The translations under genes were made by a program, and so were the position numbers. The notes under the pieces were generated by a model. The model did no database searches and was not told the origin of the DNA. It saw only the letters and a list, made by a program, of their open reading frames with translations. A stretch of 64,000 bases of DNA, from the NCBI GenBank assembly GCA_039621445.1, contig CP154957.1, positions 20,042,714 to 20,106,713 of the forward strand. Reading direction: 5' to 3'. Positions 1-10,764 of this stretch are shown here, piece after piece. This DNA comes from Euglena gracilis. Its lineage: Eukaryota > Euglenida > Euglenophyceae > Euglenales. Each line of letters opens with the position of its first letter. Within the stretch, counting starts at the first letter, position 1.

Positions 1-363
1 TGGTCGGTGGGTGGTCGGTGGGCATAAAAATGGTCTGTGGCGGCCCCAAATCACCCGGAAATGCACTTATGGCCAGTTCTCCCCCCCAGGACCATGTCCT
101 GGGGGGGGTCCTGGGGGCGGTGCTGGGGGGGTCCTTCGGAGGGTGCTGGGGGGGTCTTGGGGGGGTGCTGTGGGGGGTCCTTGGTGGGTCCCGCATTTTT
201 TGGCAGAAATTTTGCAGCACAAGTTCAGGTTATTCTAAAGTGGGTACCGCCCCCCGGTGGGTCCTGGGGGGGTCCTAGGGGGGAAACTGGCCATGACTCT
301 CACGAGAGGCAGAAAACTCCCCCCTCCACCCCATCCGAAGTTTTCTTTCAGGGGGGGTTTTAA
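1..363. repeat. G-rich imperfect repeat block
   Basis: Repeated short units of the form GGGTCCT/GGGGGGTGCTGG dominate this stretch. The open frames through it are glycine/tryptophan-rich in every frame, which is what any G-run repeat gives, so no gene is called. Positions 364-720 hold no feature I can support. Confidence 0.6.
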
Positions 364-719
364 AAGTCGGCAGTTGACTCAGAAGCACAGAGTGGGTAGT
401 TTGCGGTAGTTCGCCGACTAGTCGGCCCCCTCAAATAACAAAATCCCCTCTATGTTGGCAACGTACTTGAAGGGCTAAATCCTTTTTGTACAAAATTTTG
501 CAATTATATTGAAAATCCGATGGGGAGAGGTGTTCTTTTGCCAAAAGTGGCCCAAAATGGGCAATTCCCCCCCACGTTTTTGCATATTCACCCCCGATTG
601 GGGGGTTCTGGAGCCATTTAAGTGGGTTTTGACTGGTTTTGGGGTGATTTGGACAAAAAAAATTTCAGGGGGGGGGGGGCTTAAATTTCCAGAAAGGGGG
701 GGGGTAGTGCAAAAAAATG

Positions 720-835
720 GGGGTCGGGCCGACCAGGTCGGCCCGACCTCCACAGGTCGATAAGGTCGGGCCGACCATTGGTCGGGCCGACCTCCTGGTC
801 GGGCCGACCAGGTCGGCCCGACCTCCACAGCGACC
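720..835. repeat. Array of GGTCGGGCCGACC palindromes
   Basis: The 11-13 base palindrome built on TCGGGCCGA recurs about six times in direct and inverted order within 115 bases. A related pair lies at about 4771-4800. The block can fold on itself in many registers. It is non-coding by appearance. Confidence 0.75.
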
Positions 836-893
836 ACCTCCAGAATTCCGCTCGGGGCCTCAAACTCCATTCGGGCCGCCTTGGAGTTTCAAG

Positions 894-1290
894 CAGGGTT
901 TGATATAAGGAGGGCGTACATGGTTTAGGTGGGGGGTGTCCCCCCCCCCCCCCCCCCCCCCTCATGGCCCGCGGGGGGGCTGTCCGGCCCCCCCCCCCCA
1001 CCTGCCAGGGGGGTCCAGACCGACCCTCGGGGGGGTTCCCGGGACCCCCCCCAAAAAGGGTCAATTTTTTCCTCCGGCGCTTCGCGCCGAAAATTTTTTG
1101 CATTTTTGGCACATTTTTGCCCAAAAAGTGCCCAAAATGGCACTTTTGGTCGTTTTGGGGGGTCAAAAATTTTCGGCCACCCTGACCGCGCACCTGTTTA
1201 GGTGGGGGGGTGTCCCCCCCCCCCCCCCCCCCCCTCCTGGCCCGCAGGGGGGGTCCGGACCCCCCCCACCTGTCCTTATATCGAACCCTG
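894..1290. mobile_element. MITE with 18-bp TIRs and 8-bp TSD (hAT-like)
   Basis: The ends are inverted copies: 894-911 reads CAGGGTTTGATATAAGGA and 1273-1290 is its reverse complement with one mismatch. The flanks 886-893 and 1291-1298 are both GTTTCAAG, an 8-bp target-site duplication. An 8-bp duplication and a CAGGG terminus are known hallmarks of hAT transposons. The 397-bp interior has no coding capacity. It consists of two G/C-homopolymer blocks around a GGCGC-loop-GCGCC hairpin (about 1072-1092) followed by AAAATTTTTT. It is therefore a non-autonomous element whose transposase must be supplied from elsewhere. Confidence 0.85.
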
Positions 1291-2035
1291 GTTTCAAGAT
1301 GTCCGCATCACATATGTCTCAGATATTTCTGCATCATTGGGATGTTTCGGCGTCCAAATATTGTGAACACAGTTTTCTAGGTCGGAGTCCGTGTTTAGAA
1401 ACACAGACTTAGGTCAGAAATTTTCGACTTTTTTTGAAACTCACATTTTCCTCATTATTCTACATAATTTCTTCAAATTTGGTGCCATTTTTGCATGTTT
1501 TTGGGTAATTTTGCATTTTCGTCCCTCTCCCCCAGGGGGGGGGTCCGGGGGTGTCCCCCGCCCAAACCTGAGACAGCCCAAAAGGGGTCATTTTAAGCAA
1601 CTTTTTTTTGGGATGATCGCAAAGAATGGTCAATTTCAGCACATTTTGCCAAATGGCAATTTTTGAAAACGTCACAAAAACGCCGATTTTTTGGGACGTT
1701 CTTTATAAAAAGAGCTCTGAGTGAGCTATTCCCGTCCCCCATGTGGAGCTCGGGGTTGATACTGGCAGTGGCTGAAAACTCCCCCCCCCCCCAGCATTTT
1801 TCGGGCGATTTCAGGGGGGGGGATTTTCGGACCCCTGGGAGCTTGAGCCCCATCCGTGTCACAGAGAAATGGAATCTGAACCCAGATGGACATAGCACCT
1901 GCTGGTGCACGAAACTCAAATATGGCTGCACAACCCGGGGAAAAGATCCTAAACCGGCGTTTGAGACGCTTTTTTATTTTATTTTTTTTTATTATTTTTT
2001 TTTTTATTTATTTTTTTAATTTTTTTTTTTTAAAC
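1291..2035. other. Non-coding stretch with T-rich tract
   Basis: No gene is supported. A homopolymer-rich T tract occupies about 1975-2030. Short G/C runs at 1530-1550 and 1780-1830 resemble those of the MITE-like repeats. Confidence 0.4.
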
Positions 2036-2165
2036 CGCGTTTGAGACGCCGGGTTCAGGACAGAACCGGCGTCCCCGCCCACGGGTTTTCGGACGCCGGT
2101 TCTGTCCTAAAATCCAGCATTAGGAACGCCGGTTTTGTCCAAAACCCGGCGTCCGGTTTTCATTC
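2036..2165. repeat. Palindromic ACGCCGGTTCTGTCC repeat cluster
   Basis: Direct and inverted copies of a motif close to GACGCCGGTTCTGTCC alternate here, able to form nested hairpins. The same family recurs at 2815-3000, 5055-5145, 7205-7335 and 9045-9185, always in the presumed introns or flank of the kinesin gene. Confidence 0.7.
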
Positions 2166-2814
2166 CTAAAAATGTCACCAGAAGTGCCCAAAAGTGGCCC
2201 TAACGTGCTGGTATGACTGTTTCAACCATCTAGGACAATGAATTTTTCCATTTTGGGGACCACTTGGGTGGAAAACCAATTTTGGTGAAAATTGGCCCAG
2301 ATTTGGAAATAGAGTACCGTGCGGCGTGGAAAGATCTGATGAGCACCGCTGGTCGTCTGTTGAAAAGAGCTTCCGATCGAGGGGTAATTTGGTACCCTAA
2401 CGTTGCACGCAGCCCGAGATACGCTCGCGATCGTCGGATCGGTCAGAATCTGAGTCGAAATTTGTGGTGATTTTTAGTCATTTTTGGTTTAAGATGCTGA
2501 AGAAACCTTACAGAAACGTTTTTTCTCTTCGAATCAACCACCTGAGGGGTCCTGGGGGGCACCAGAGTTGTGAAATTAGGACTTCCCAGTGACAGAAAAT
2601 AGGAGCTCCAGGCGGCGTGGCTGAATTTGGTGGTGATCGCCAGTCGTCTGCTGAAAAGAGCTTTCAATTGAGGGGTGATTTTGTACCTGGACGATTGACA
2701 CAGCCAGAAATACCCTCGCGATCGCCGGAATTTGGTGAAATGCAAAGTGGCGTGACATTGCAGATCAGTGGTCGGAGATTGGTCCTGGGAGGGTCCTTTG
2801 ACTGAAGGTTGGGG

Positions 2815-3000
2815 ACGCTGGTTCTGTCCTGAACCCAGCGTCTCTAAAACGCCGCTTTAAACAAGGGGGGCGGACGCCGGTTCTGTCCAAAACCCGGCGT
2901 TCCGGACACCGGTTCCGTCCGAAGGACGGAACCAGCGTCCGAAGGACGGAACCAGCGTCCGGAACGCCGTGTTTTGGACAGAACCGGCGTCCGCCCCCCC
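2815..3000. repeat. Palindromic GGCGTCC/GGACGCC cluster
   Basis: At least six copies of the CGGCGTCC or GGACGCCGG motif in alternating orientation, including two adjacent direct copies of GAAGGACGGAACCAGCGTCC at 2931-2970. It belongs to the same family as 2036-2165. Confidence 0.7.
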
Positions 3001-3610
3001 TTTTTTGTAGTAGAACCGGAGGTGAGGGGCCCAAATAAAAAACAACAATGATGATTCACAAGTACAAAAAAATCAAGAGGCCAGACCCCCAGCGAACAAG
3101 TGCCACCCTCCCCCCCCCCATGGGTGCCCCACGCTGGAGTTGTCGAACCGGGTCCAAAAAGAATCGCCAAAATGTGCAAAAAAAATCTGTCAACAATGCA
3201 AAAAGAAATTCGATTTTTTCACCCAAAATAACCCCATTCCTTCAAGAGCGAAAATTTTTGACTCTGCCATTTCGGGGTGGCGGTCGTACAGACAGCAGCC
3301 TTTTTCGAGCCAGCCCAAATTTTCCAGCCAGCTGAGCTGAACCCCCCCCCCCCCGGCAGGGCTGGATTGAGGTTGAGGTTTGCAAAAAAAAATGTCAATC
3401 TCAATGTCGACAACCTCAACCTCAATGTTACCTCAATGTCCAAAAAATTTTTTTAAAATTTTTTTAATTTTTTTTTAAATTTTTTCAGAAATTTGAACTG
3501 ACAAAAGGCATTGATTACATCCGGAGCTGGAGGGCCTTTTTCTTCAACCTTTCGCATTCCTTGGTTTCAACCTTCCATCTTTTTTGGGTGTGGTCTTTTT
3601 TCAGGTCGCA

Positions 3611-4059
3611 ATGACGACAATTTTCAACAATGACCCCAAGGCAAGGCATTCTCTTCCTGCTCTCTCCGCGACTGGAACTGACATGACAGAAGATGATTAC
3701 TTCTTGCCTTCGACAGAGAGAGGGATTGCTGCTTCAGAAAAGGCAGCAGCAGAGGGCAAGAAGAACAAAGCTGATGGCCGCGTTCAAGTCAACGTTCGCA
3801 TTCGGCCTCCAACCAAGGCCGATCAAGGGAACAATGAAGTTGCTGTGCTTCCCGAAGGGTGGTATGTCGTAGTTTGCATCAAGGATGGCGAGTCAAAGAA
3901 GTTTACCTTTGACCACGTGTTCCAAGGACCGCAAGAAGAAGTTTATGACTGCATCGGGAAGCCAATGTTGCAGAGTGCTTTCAAAGGGTACAACACCACC
4001 CTCTTTGCTTATGGACAGACAGGAGCAGGAAAGACACACAGTGTAATGGGCTCAGACAG
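3611..4059 (+). CDS. Kinesin-3-like motor, first motor exon (P-loop)
   Basis: Encodes the start of a kinesin motor domain, an ATP-driven microtubule motor. Seen: beta-1 motif VQVNVRIRPP, then VFQGPQEEVYD, the nucleotide P-loop GQTGAGKTHSVMG (about residues 136-148) and the preceding TTLFAYG. The first Met is at 3611, just after a T-tract ending in CAG (3604), so a 5' UTR intron is likely. About 55 residues precede the motor, with runs of Lys/Ala/Glu. The exon is taken to end at CAG|GTGCTC (4059/4060), because the reading frame loses kinesin similarity there. Assignment to kinesin-3 comes from the downstream exons. Confidence is high for kinesin, moderate for the exact borders. Confidence 0.9.
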
Positions 4060-5054
4060 GTGCTCAACGTTTCTTCTTCCAGCAAGCCTGATGTTTCACT
4101 TTATTGGATACAAAGACATTTCAGAAGTGAGGGAAAACTCCAAATGTGGACCCTGCTGGGATCCAGCCAGACCCCAGACACTCCAGCTTGGTTGAAATTT
4201 TTGAGCCAAACCATGCAAGCGGAACAAGACACCTTCAGGCATTTTTTTTCAAATAATTTGACATTTGGGGCATTTTTTTTTGCCAGCCGTGGGCAAACAT
4301 TTCGGACGCTAGGTGTAGGGGGGGCAAGCCCCACAAGTGCCAAACAAGGGGAGGGCCCCCACACCCCCCCCCCACAGCACCCCACACATGAATTTTTTTT
4401 TGCATCATTTGCTTTCGGCCTTGTCCGGGGAGGGAGTATGTTTGTGTCCCAAAGCACTTGTTTAGAATGGAGATCCTTCAAACCGAAAGGTGTTTTTTTT
4501 TGCATTGTTTTGTTTTTTGGAGTTCAGTGTTTCATTAATTTGGATTTGGATTTGTGGAAACCTTGGTGTGAATTCTTCTGTGTTTCCCTGAAAAAAACGT
4601 CCAGAATTTTTCCCGAGCGAGGGTCCCCCATGTGCTTTAGTCCCAGTTGGGCAATTCTTTGGGGTATGGTAGCTGGTGCCCTGGAGGGGCAATTATTTCA
4701 TTCGGGTCAGAGTGATGGCGTGAAGTGGAGCCCCCACAGTACCCCACAATGCCCCACACCCGGGTATTGCAGGTCGGGCCGACCTGGCCGGCCCAACCTC
4801 TGAGTCCACCTAATGACCTTTGCGAGCCCGCCCAATCTGGTCGCTTCCTGTTCAACCCCCCTCAAAAAATATTTTTTTTGCATTTGGCCCAGAATGTGTG
4901 GATGCATCACAATGGCCTCTATAATAACGTCTCAACTTGAAAAAAAATGTGAAAACGGCCATATCAGCAGAGTATTGTGCACCTGCTCTCCATCCCGCCC
5001 TCCATGGCATAAAGTGGAGCCCCCACACTTGAAACCGTGTATTGGGGCTCTGGC

Positions 5055-5145
5055 TTCCCGCCCGAACCGGCGTTCTGGACGCCAGTTCGGCGCAAAAAAT
5101 TATGCGCCGAACCGGCGTCCAGAACGCCGGTTCGGGCGGGAAGCC
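5055..5145. repeat. About 85-bp near-perfect palindrome
   Basis: Inverted arms built from GAACCGGCGTCCAGAACGCC surround a centre GCGCAAAAAATTATGCGC. The structure would extrude a long hairpin. It is the most compact member of the ACGCCGGTTC family seen here. Confidence 0.75.
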
Positions 5146-5351
5146 GAAATGTGGATGTCATTTCTAGGGACCATAACACACAGCAACATGTGGCACAGTT
5201 GACAGGCTTCGTTTGTAGTAGCTAGCGCGAGAGACTTTTGGGCACATAACAGAGGGTGTAAGGTGCTAGGCAAACAGGTTAGTGCCACAGCCGCGGCGAA
5301 TAAACAATAGCAAACGTATTGCTGTCAGAGGGATGTCAACAACTAACTTAC

Positions 5352-5595
5352 AATCAGGACAAACCCAGGAGCCATAGCGGGGAGGGAGCACCAACCCAGC
5401 ACACGCGAAGTGCCAGGGTAAGTGACAGGAGTCGCAAACAGCTTTGTGCTTCCCACCGCGGAGCCCCATTACGCCGCCACAGTTGGGGCAACGGTCCGCA
5501 TCGCCCATCGGCAGCTTCGACTCCTTCGGTTCGTCCGAGAGCACCACGGTTGCGGTGCGGAACGGGTTCGGAGCGTTGGACAAGTCGACGGACAA
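5352..5595 (-). CDS. PHD-type zinc finger exon, antisense to kinesin intron
   Basis: The minus-strand frame contains CPNCGG, then VCDSCHLPWHFACAGL, then WVCPDC. The spacing C-x2-C ... C-x2-C-x4-H-x2-C ... C-x2-C with an aromatic between the last pairs fits a C4HC3 PHD finger, a family that usually reads histone H3 tails. The exon probably ends at 5352/5351, where a consensus donor GTAAGTTAG follows; this would split the last Cys codon, so the next exon must complete it. The upstream border is unclear; the open frame begins at or before 5595. The parent protein is not identifiable. It could be a host chromatin reader or part of a transposon protein. Confidence 0.6.
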
Positions 5596-6111
5596 CGCCG
5601 CAGTTGGCGGCGTTGGAGGGTCGAAAACAGGGAGAGTTTATTGTAACAGAGAGGTCCGGGGTGGGGGAAATTTCAGACAATTCACAAACAACCCTGTTCA
5701 GAGAACGCGAAGGCGTTATAATCGGATTTATGTTTAGCTAATTGTTGCCTGTACTGAAACAGGTCGTCAATTGTCAGCCTCTGCTCTTATGGCTCCTGAG
5801 GGAGGTGAGTAGTGTAAAACTGCTGACGGACGTGATTGTGACCTCCTCTGGCTTCACTGCTGGAGCGTATTGGCCGGCAGGGGATTCGCTTTGGGAACTG
5901 GGACAGGTGGAGCAGCACCGCCGTCCACAATGACCTAGAGTCAATCGAAAATGAACATGAAGCTGGTGAATCTGAGAACCTCGTCATCCGAACTATCCAC
6001 CAGTTCCACAACCGGTGGCTCTTCTTTCTTCGGCGTCAATAACGTTCGGCCAGAGCTGGGAATATCGGTGACACGAAGCCGCTTCCGCCAAAGGAATACA
6101 TGTGTGGGAGG

Positions 6112-6630
6112 TTAATAAAAAAATGTACACCTTTTGGAGAGCTTCCACCGCCTGACGACAAACGTCATCCTGGGAGCACGATAATATTTTTCTGTATTGC
6201 GTGGGCACATGCCCATGGCCTTTGCCGCCCGATGCGGCCCCAACTCGTCCACCAAAGCAGACACCACCGGACGGCAGGCCAGATCCTTGAAGATAATTGG
6301 CCGGTCAAGCACATCCCGCGCCCAATTGGCTGCCCCACGGAACGTTGCATTAGTTGCCTTGACGGAACCTGGAATTTTGCAGATAATTTTGCAGGAGCGC
6401 CAGAACATCAGCGCCAGCTGCCGCCAACATGCCTCCACCCCACAAATTTTGGGGTTGTCACGGGGCAGCATCAGCTGCTCCCGGAGCGGTTTCCTGGCGT
6501 TCTGTTGATTGCACTGTGCCGCTTTTTGTTTTGGATATTTCACCAAAAACCCCCTCCCGCTCTGACGGGTGAAAACACCCGGGCTTTTGGCCCAAGTTGT
6601 AGGCAATCACCAGAATATCATCCTCTGGCT
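6112..6630 (-). CDS. Unrecognised minus-strand exon, basic C-terminal part
   Basis: An open frame of about 165 codons starts just after TTTTTTTGCAG (acceptor-like; the exon would begin near 6630). The product is basic, Cys/Trp-containing, and has the segment ELGPHRAAKAMGMCPRNTEKY. That segment reads either like a helix-turn-helix or like the C-terminal region of a tyrosine recombinase; I cannot decide. It is collinear with the ORF at 6647-7147 and with the PHD exon, so all three could belong to one minus-strand gene. Confidence 0.4.
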
Positions 6631-6646
6631 CTGCAAAAAAATTATG

Positions 6647-7147
6647 TCAGTTCGTCAAGTCGAAGAGCCGCAAAATTTCTGCCTCAAAAACTACAGGCAC
6701 CTCCTCTTCTTCGGCTTTTAGCTTCATCTCCGAAGAGAAGCAGCGGTGAAAAAACCACAAAATTTTTGGATACTGCGGTTGCAGGTCCTGGACGTTGGCA
6801 TTTGCGCAAATATCTTTTCGCTGGACGGCGGCTGCCTGTTGCTTCTCGTCACCGTGATCGAAAAGGCACGTGACTTTTACCATCTAGAAGGCAAATGCCA
6901 AGAGCCAGTTGTCCAGAAAGTCAAACGTTGCCCCACGTAGTTCCACGTAGTTTCGCAAACTTTTTGGAAATCCCGCGCAGCTGCAAGAGCCACGATTTTT
7001 TTTTTGCCAGTCGTTGACAAACGTGTCCCCAAACAAAATTTTATGGCCATCTGCTATTGTCCGAGGTGCGGCGGCAGCCTCAAGGCCAGCAAAGAATTCA
7101 GCTGGGGTGGGGGGGTTGGGGCAGCGCACTGGTGCAAACGGTAGCAA
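6647..7147 (-). pseudogene. Unrecognised minus-strand ORF with one in-frame TAG
   Basis: Two open segments in the same frame (7147-6884 and 6883-6647) are separated only by a TAG codon directly followed by ATG. The first part is AEFFAGLEAA-like and contains SCSCAG; the second is acidic with LKAEEEEVP. No family is recognised. The single nonsense codon suggests either decay or two adjacent exons. The downstream end meets an acceptor-like tract before the 6112-6630 segment. Confidence 0.35.
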
Positions 7148-7204
7148 CCTGACCGGCGCACATTCAGAAGAAATCTGCGCAGAGGATTCACAAATGACCG
7201 TGCG

Positions 7205-7335
7205 TCCATGAACGCCGGTTCGGGCAGGAAACCAGAGCCCCTAATACACGGTTTCAACAACTGTGTCCAGAACGCCGGTTCGGGCGTGAAACCTTCCAGA
7301 ACGCCGGTTTCACGCCCGAACCAGCATTCTGGATG
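7205..7335. repeat. Palindromic AACGCCGGTTCGGGC repeats
   Basis: Four copies of an AACGCCGGTTCGGGCxxGAA unit occur in direct and inverted order. Same family as 5055-5145. Confidence 0.7.
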
Positions 7336-8501
7336 TTTTCATATCGAAGTATCAAAGTATGGGGTATTGTGGGGGGGTTTATGGGGGGAGGTGTGGGGGG
7401 TGTGTCCAGAAAGGCAGGTGTTGGATGCCCCCAGTTGGTAGTTGGTAGTTGGATGCCCCTTAGTTGCACAGATAAAGGATGATGTTATTTTTGTTCTGGG
7501 GGATCCAGGGCATTTTAAGGATTCGGGCACATTTTTCTCGATAGATTTTTTCCTGCGGCAATTGTTCCCAGTCAGATCCCCCCCCGATTTGGGTCGACCT
7601 GGTCGTCTCTACCTGCAATTTTCCGACCAGAGCCCTTTGCGTCGGAGGGGGCGAGTTTTGGGTTGGAGAAATTTGCACCTTGAGACATCCTCCTCCCAGT
7701 GGGATGCATGAGGTGCCTCACCGTGCCATCTCCAATGCCAACTGCCCCTGCATCCCGCACCCCCACATCCCCCACATTTGAAAAAAAAATCATCTCAAAC
7801 ACAATGTAATTTTCACAGTGAAGGTCTTATTCTGCACAAAACAAAGGAAAATTTCGCCTCCATCCAATCCAAAGAGTCCCCAACCAATTCCAAAGGGGCA
7901 GCCAGCAAGGCTGGGAGATGCTCCTTTTAAAAGAATTTGAAAAAAAGGGGTGGGAAAGAGCACAGCAGGGTGGTGTGCCACCGTGTTCACCAATGTAATA
8001 TCCAAAAAAATATCAATCAACAGAGACCTTACAGCTAACGCCCCAGTTGGCATTTTAATGAAACTCCAGAGAGAACAGGTTTTTTGACAAGTTTTTGAAC
8101 CGTTTTCGACAAAAACATTTGAAAACTGACAGCGGTTGCGAAATCCTTGACAGTTTCTGACACAGAGAGACATTGATGAATTTTGACAAGTTTTGCGAAA
8201 TCCTGAAAAACTTTTGAAAAAAATGAAAAAACATGAGGTTTTGTAAAGTTATTTTCGAAAAAAAACATGAAATAACTTTTGCCCCCTTTGAAAAATTTTA
8301 TGCAAAATGAAAAAAAAAATTTGCAAAACCCAACAACCGCTAGGTTTCTTTTGAGGCCAATCAAAAGAGCAAATTTTTGTTTGAAAAAAGATGGGTAAAG
8401 TCCTTTGAGGCACAAAAAGAGAAATGGAATGGCATGAATTGACCGCCAAGTTGTCGGGCGAAGAGGGGAGGGACTGCACGGATCCTGGCAAGTTTGCTTA
8501 G

Positions 8502-8906
8502 AGAAGGAGGCAACCTTAACAATTCGCTTGTCGATGAGCTTTGTAGAGCTGTATAATGAACAAATTCGGGATTTGCTCGAAAAGAAGAAACCAGGACAGA
8601 AGGTCTTGACAGAATTGCAGTTACGCGAAGGTGCAAACAAGAAGATCTTCATTGAGAATGTATCCATTCACACCGTTCTGTCATACCAACGGATTGAAGA
8701 GCTGCTGGAGTTTGGTAACAGTCAGCGCACAGTGGCTGCAACGAAGATGAATGACACCTCCTCCAGGTCGCATTCCATTATTATTTTGCGGCTGCTGCAG
8801 AAATACGAACCACCTCACCCAAGCAAAAGGGATTTGGAGTCAATCATCCACATTGTGGATTTGGCAGGATCAGGATGATGGCTTTTTTCAGTGAAGTCCT
8901 CCGAAC
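8502..8906 (+). CDS. Kinesin-3-like motor, central motor exon
   Basis: Follows an acceptor-like GCTTAG. Encodes the loop/switch region of the motor: FVELYNEQIRDLL (typical kinesin alpha-3 region), then FGNSQRTVAATKMNDTSSRSHSI, which holds the switch I NxxSSRSH motif, then IIHIVDLAGS, the switch II DLAGSE motif. The frame hits TGA at 8876-8878 immediately after DLAGSG, yet SER (TCCGAACGT) resumes at about 8900-8908 and ends in C|GTAAAAAT, a good donor. Thus about 25-30 bases with no canonical GT donor must be skipped, by a micro-intron with a non-canonical donor or an insertion. Joined to the next exon this gives SER-KTGAEG, as expected for kinesins. Confidence 0.85.
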
Positions 8907-9044
8907 GTAAAAATTGTGTCTTGGCTGTCTGGAACAGGGCAGTTTTTGCACTCTTATCCTCTTGGTATTTGTCCATATGCATCAAATCTCTTCAGTTTCA
9001 CCCAAAATGCAGTCAACAACCTCCTCCCATCAAAAAAGATTCTT

Positions 9045-9185
9045 CAGTAAAACCGGCATTTGGGATGCCGGGTTCACGACAGAACCGCCCCTCCCCCCCC
9101 ACGGGTTTTGGGAACGCCGGTTCTGTTCGAAAAAAAAAGAGGTTAGGGACGACAGTTCTGTCGTGCGTGAACCCAGCGTCCAGTA
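9045..9185. repeat. ACGCCGGTTCTGT palindrome cluster
   Basis: Inverted and direct copies of the family seen at 2036-2165, with intervening A-rich and C-rich runs. Confidence 0.6.
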
Positions 9186-9369
9186 CAGAAATCCATTCTG
9201 GCCCAAAAAGTATACGAATGTGACCCCAGAAACGAAATTTGCCTTGTCTGATGAGGGATAAGAGGCACAATTGTTGTCACGGATCAGTGGTGGTACGGGC
9301 ATTGGGGTTTCTAAACCGCATAGCCACTCCCGCTTGGGCACAAAGTTCTTGCCGCAGGAACAAAAAAAG

Positions 9370-9770
9370 TTAAAAACAGGCCAAACCTATACAAAATGGC
9401 CAAAATTGGCCGAAAAGTGGCCGTATCTCGGGCTCGGCGGGGAGTTGCGGGAAATCAAAATACCGTTGAATAGGGCGTTCCAAGGGCTTCAATTTAGGTT
9501 ACCGGACATTTTCTTTGATTTTGCTTCATTTCTGAGATATTTTGAAAACATCGATTTTTTGACCCCGAAAACAGCCCAAAATGGCCCCCTGAAATGGGTC
9601 AAAATTGGCCCAAAAATGGCCGTAACTCGAGCTTCACAGGAGTTTTGGGGAAAAGAAAACCATGGTTGGACAGGGCATTCCAAGGGCTTCATTTTTGGTC
9701 TTGCTTCATTTGTCAAGGTATTTTGGGAAAATCGTTGTTTTTTTTAAAATTGAAAAATGGCTCCAAAAAC
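9370..9770. repeat. Dispersed 190-bp repeat, two tandem-related copies
   Basis: The block from AAATGGCCAAAATTGGCC through CGATTTTTTGACCCC (about 9396-9570) is repeated with divergence at 9590-9740. Inverted copies lie at 13465-13640 and 13665-13860, where CCCGAGATACGGCC and GGAAATGTCCGGAGACCT are the matching landmarks. No coding signal. Confidence 0.65.
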
Positions 9771-9795
9771 ATCCCAAAATGGCCGCAAATCATGC

Positions 9796-9815
9796 ATATA
9801 TATATATATATATAT

Positions 9816-9848
<33 letters not shown>

Positions 9849-9860
9849 TATATATATCAT
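9796..9860. repeat. TA / CATA microsatellite
   Basis: About 20 bases of alternating TA, then (CATA)6-7, then about 18 bases of TA again. A simple sequence repeat in the intron. Confidence 0.9.
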
Positions 9861-9961
9861 TCATATGCATTTACCTCAGGAATCAATGAGGCTCGTGCAG
9901 CTCTTGGAGAAATGTGTAATGGATTCAACCAGGTGAAAAATGCCATCATTTTAACGGCAAG

Positions 9962-10214
9962 GAAAGACTGGCGCAGAAGGTCAGCAGCTGACAGAGGCTA
10001 ACAACATCAACGCCTCCCTTGTCACTCTGGGCCGAGTGTTGAACTCTTTCTCAGAAGGTGGAAAGCCTCCACTCCGTGACTCCAAGCTCACACGTATTTT
10101 GTCTGACAGCTTTGGAGGCAACTCCCAGACCTGGATGTTGGCATGTCTGAGCCCATCTGCTCTGAATGTTGCAGAGTCGCTTTCCACGTTGGCGTATATC
10201 CAGGGTTTGAAATG
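9962..10214 (+). CDS. Kinesin-3-like motor, last motor exon
   Basis: Begins after AACGGCAAG (acceptor AG at 9960-9961). Encodes KTGAEGQQLTEANNINASLVTLG, LRDSKLTRIL, DSFGGNSQTWMLACLSP, then ESLSTLAY. These are the kinesin alpha-4/loop-12 region (NINxSLxxLG), the alpha-5 KLT motif and the ST-L-YA end of the motor. The NNINASLVTLG form is common in kinesin-3. The 3' border is unclear: the frame leaves similarity after TLAY and stops at TGA (10215). The next homologous residues (ASSAKKIVNKA) are in the exon near 11890, about 1.7 kb away. Confidence 0.9.
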
Positions 10215-10764
10215 AAGGCTGTTTTGGAGGTCGGCGACAACAGGTGAGGGCAACCAATTTTGGTTGCTGGGATATATTGCAGGGATTACCTCAGTTTCGT
10301 GCCACAAAAGATCACAAAAAATCACGAATGAGCACGAAAATTTACGAATAGAATTTTTCGAACTCTTAGGAAAATTTCCTTTTGTGTCACATAAAAATTG
10401 AAATTTTTGCTGGTCTTATTTCTTTGTGGATGTGCCATTTTCTGACAATGATGGTTCTGTGCAAGTGGTGAATGCTCCTGCAAGTCAAGGAAAACAACGA
10501 AGGATGCGGAAACGTGGGGGGCAAATGAATCCCCAAAAAAAGGGCAAGTCAATACCCTGGAAAATTGGAAGTGCGTAGAACTGAAATGTGGTGTATTGTG
10601 TGCCATAAACCAGTGAAATGTGTGGAATCATCATATGCTGTGGGGCACCTCACTGCTGCCACTCACAGGAAGAAGTTTTTGAGCAAAGTTCAGAATTATT
10701 GGCACCCTGTCTCAAAGGCGTTTCTCCAGTTTTGATCATTTTGTCCTTTTATCTTTATCACCAG

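Larger units (their letters stand above)
4060..8501 (+). other. Large first intron of the kinesin gene
   Basis: No plus-strand segment here matches the roughly 35 residues expected between the P-loop exon and the next motor exon (the GIIPR...LF region of kinesins). Either a small exon is hidden here or the gene is damaged. The interval holds palindromic repeats, a GGTCGGGCCGACC copy, A/T-rich DNA at about 7940-8420, and minus-strand ORF segments including a PHD finger. Confidence 0.6.

Noticed and set aside
37-363. Gly/Trp-rich open frames at the left edge
   Set aside because: All three frames are open through G-run repeats; this is a composition artefact.
7790-8667. Phe/Lys-rich minus-strand ORFs overlapping the kinesin exon
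   Set aside because: They arise from A/T-rich DNA and from the reverse of a clear plus-strand kinesin exon.
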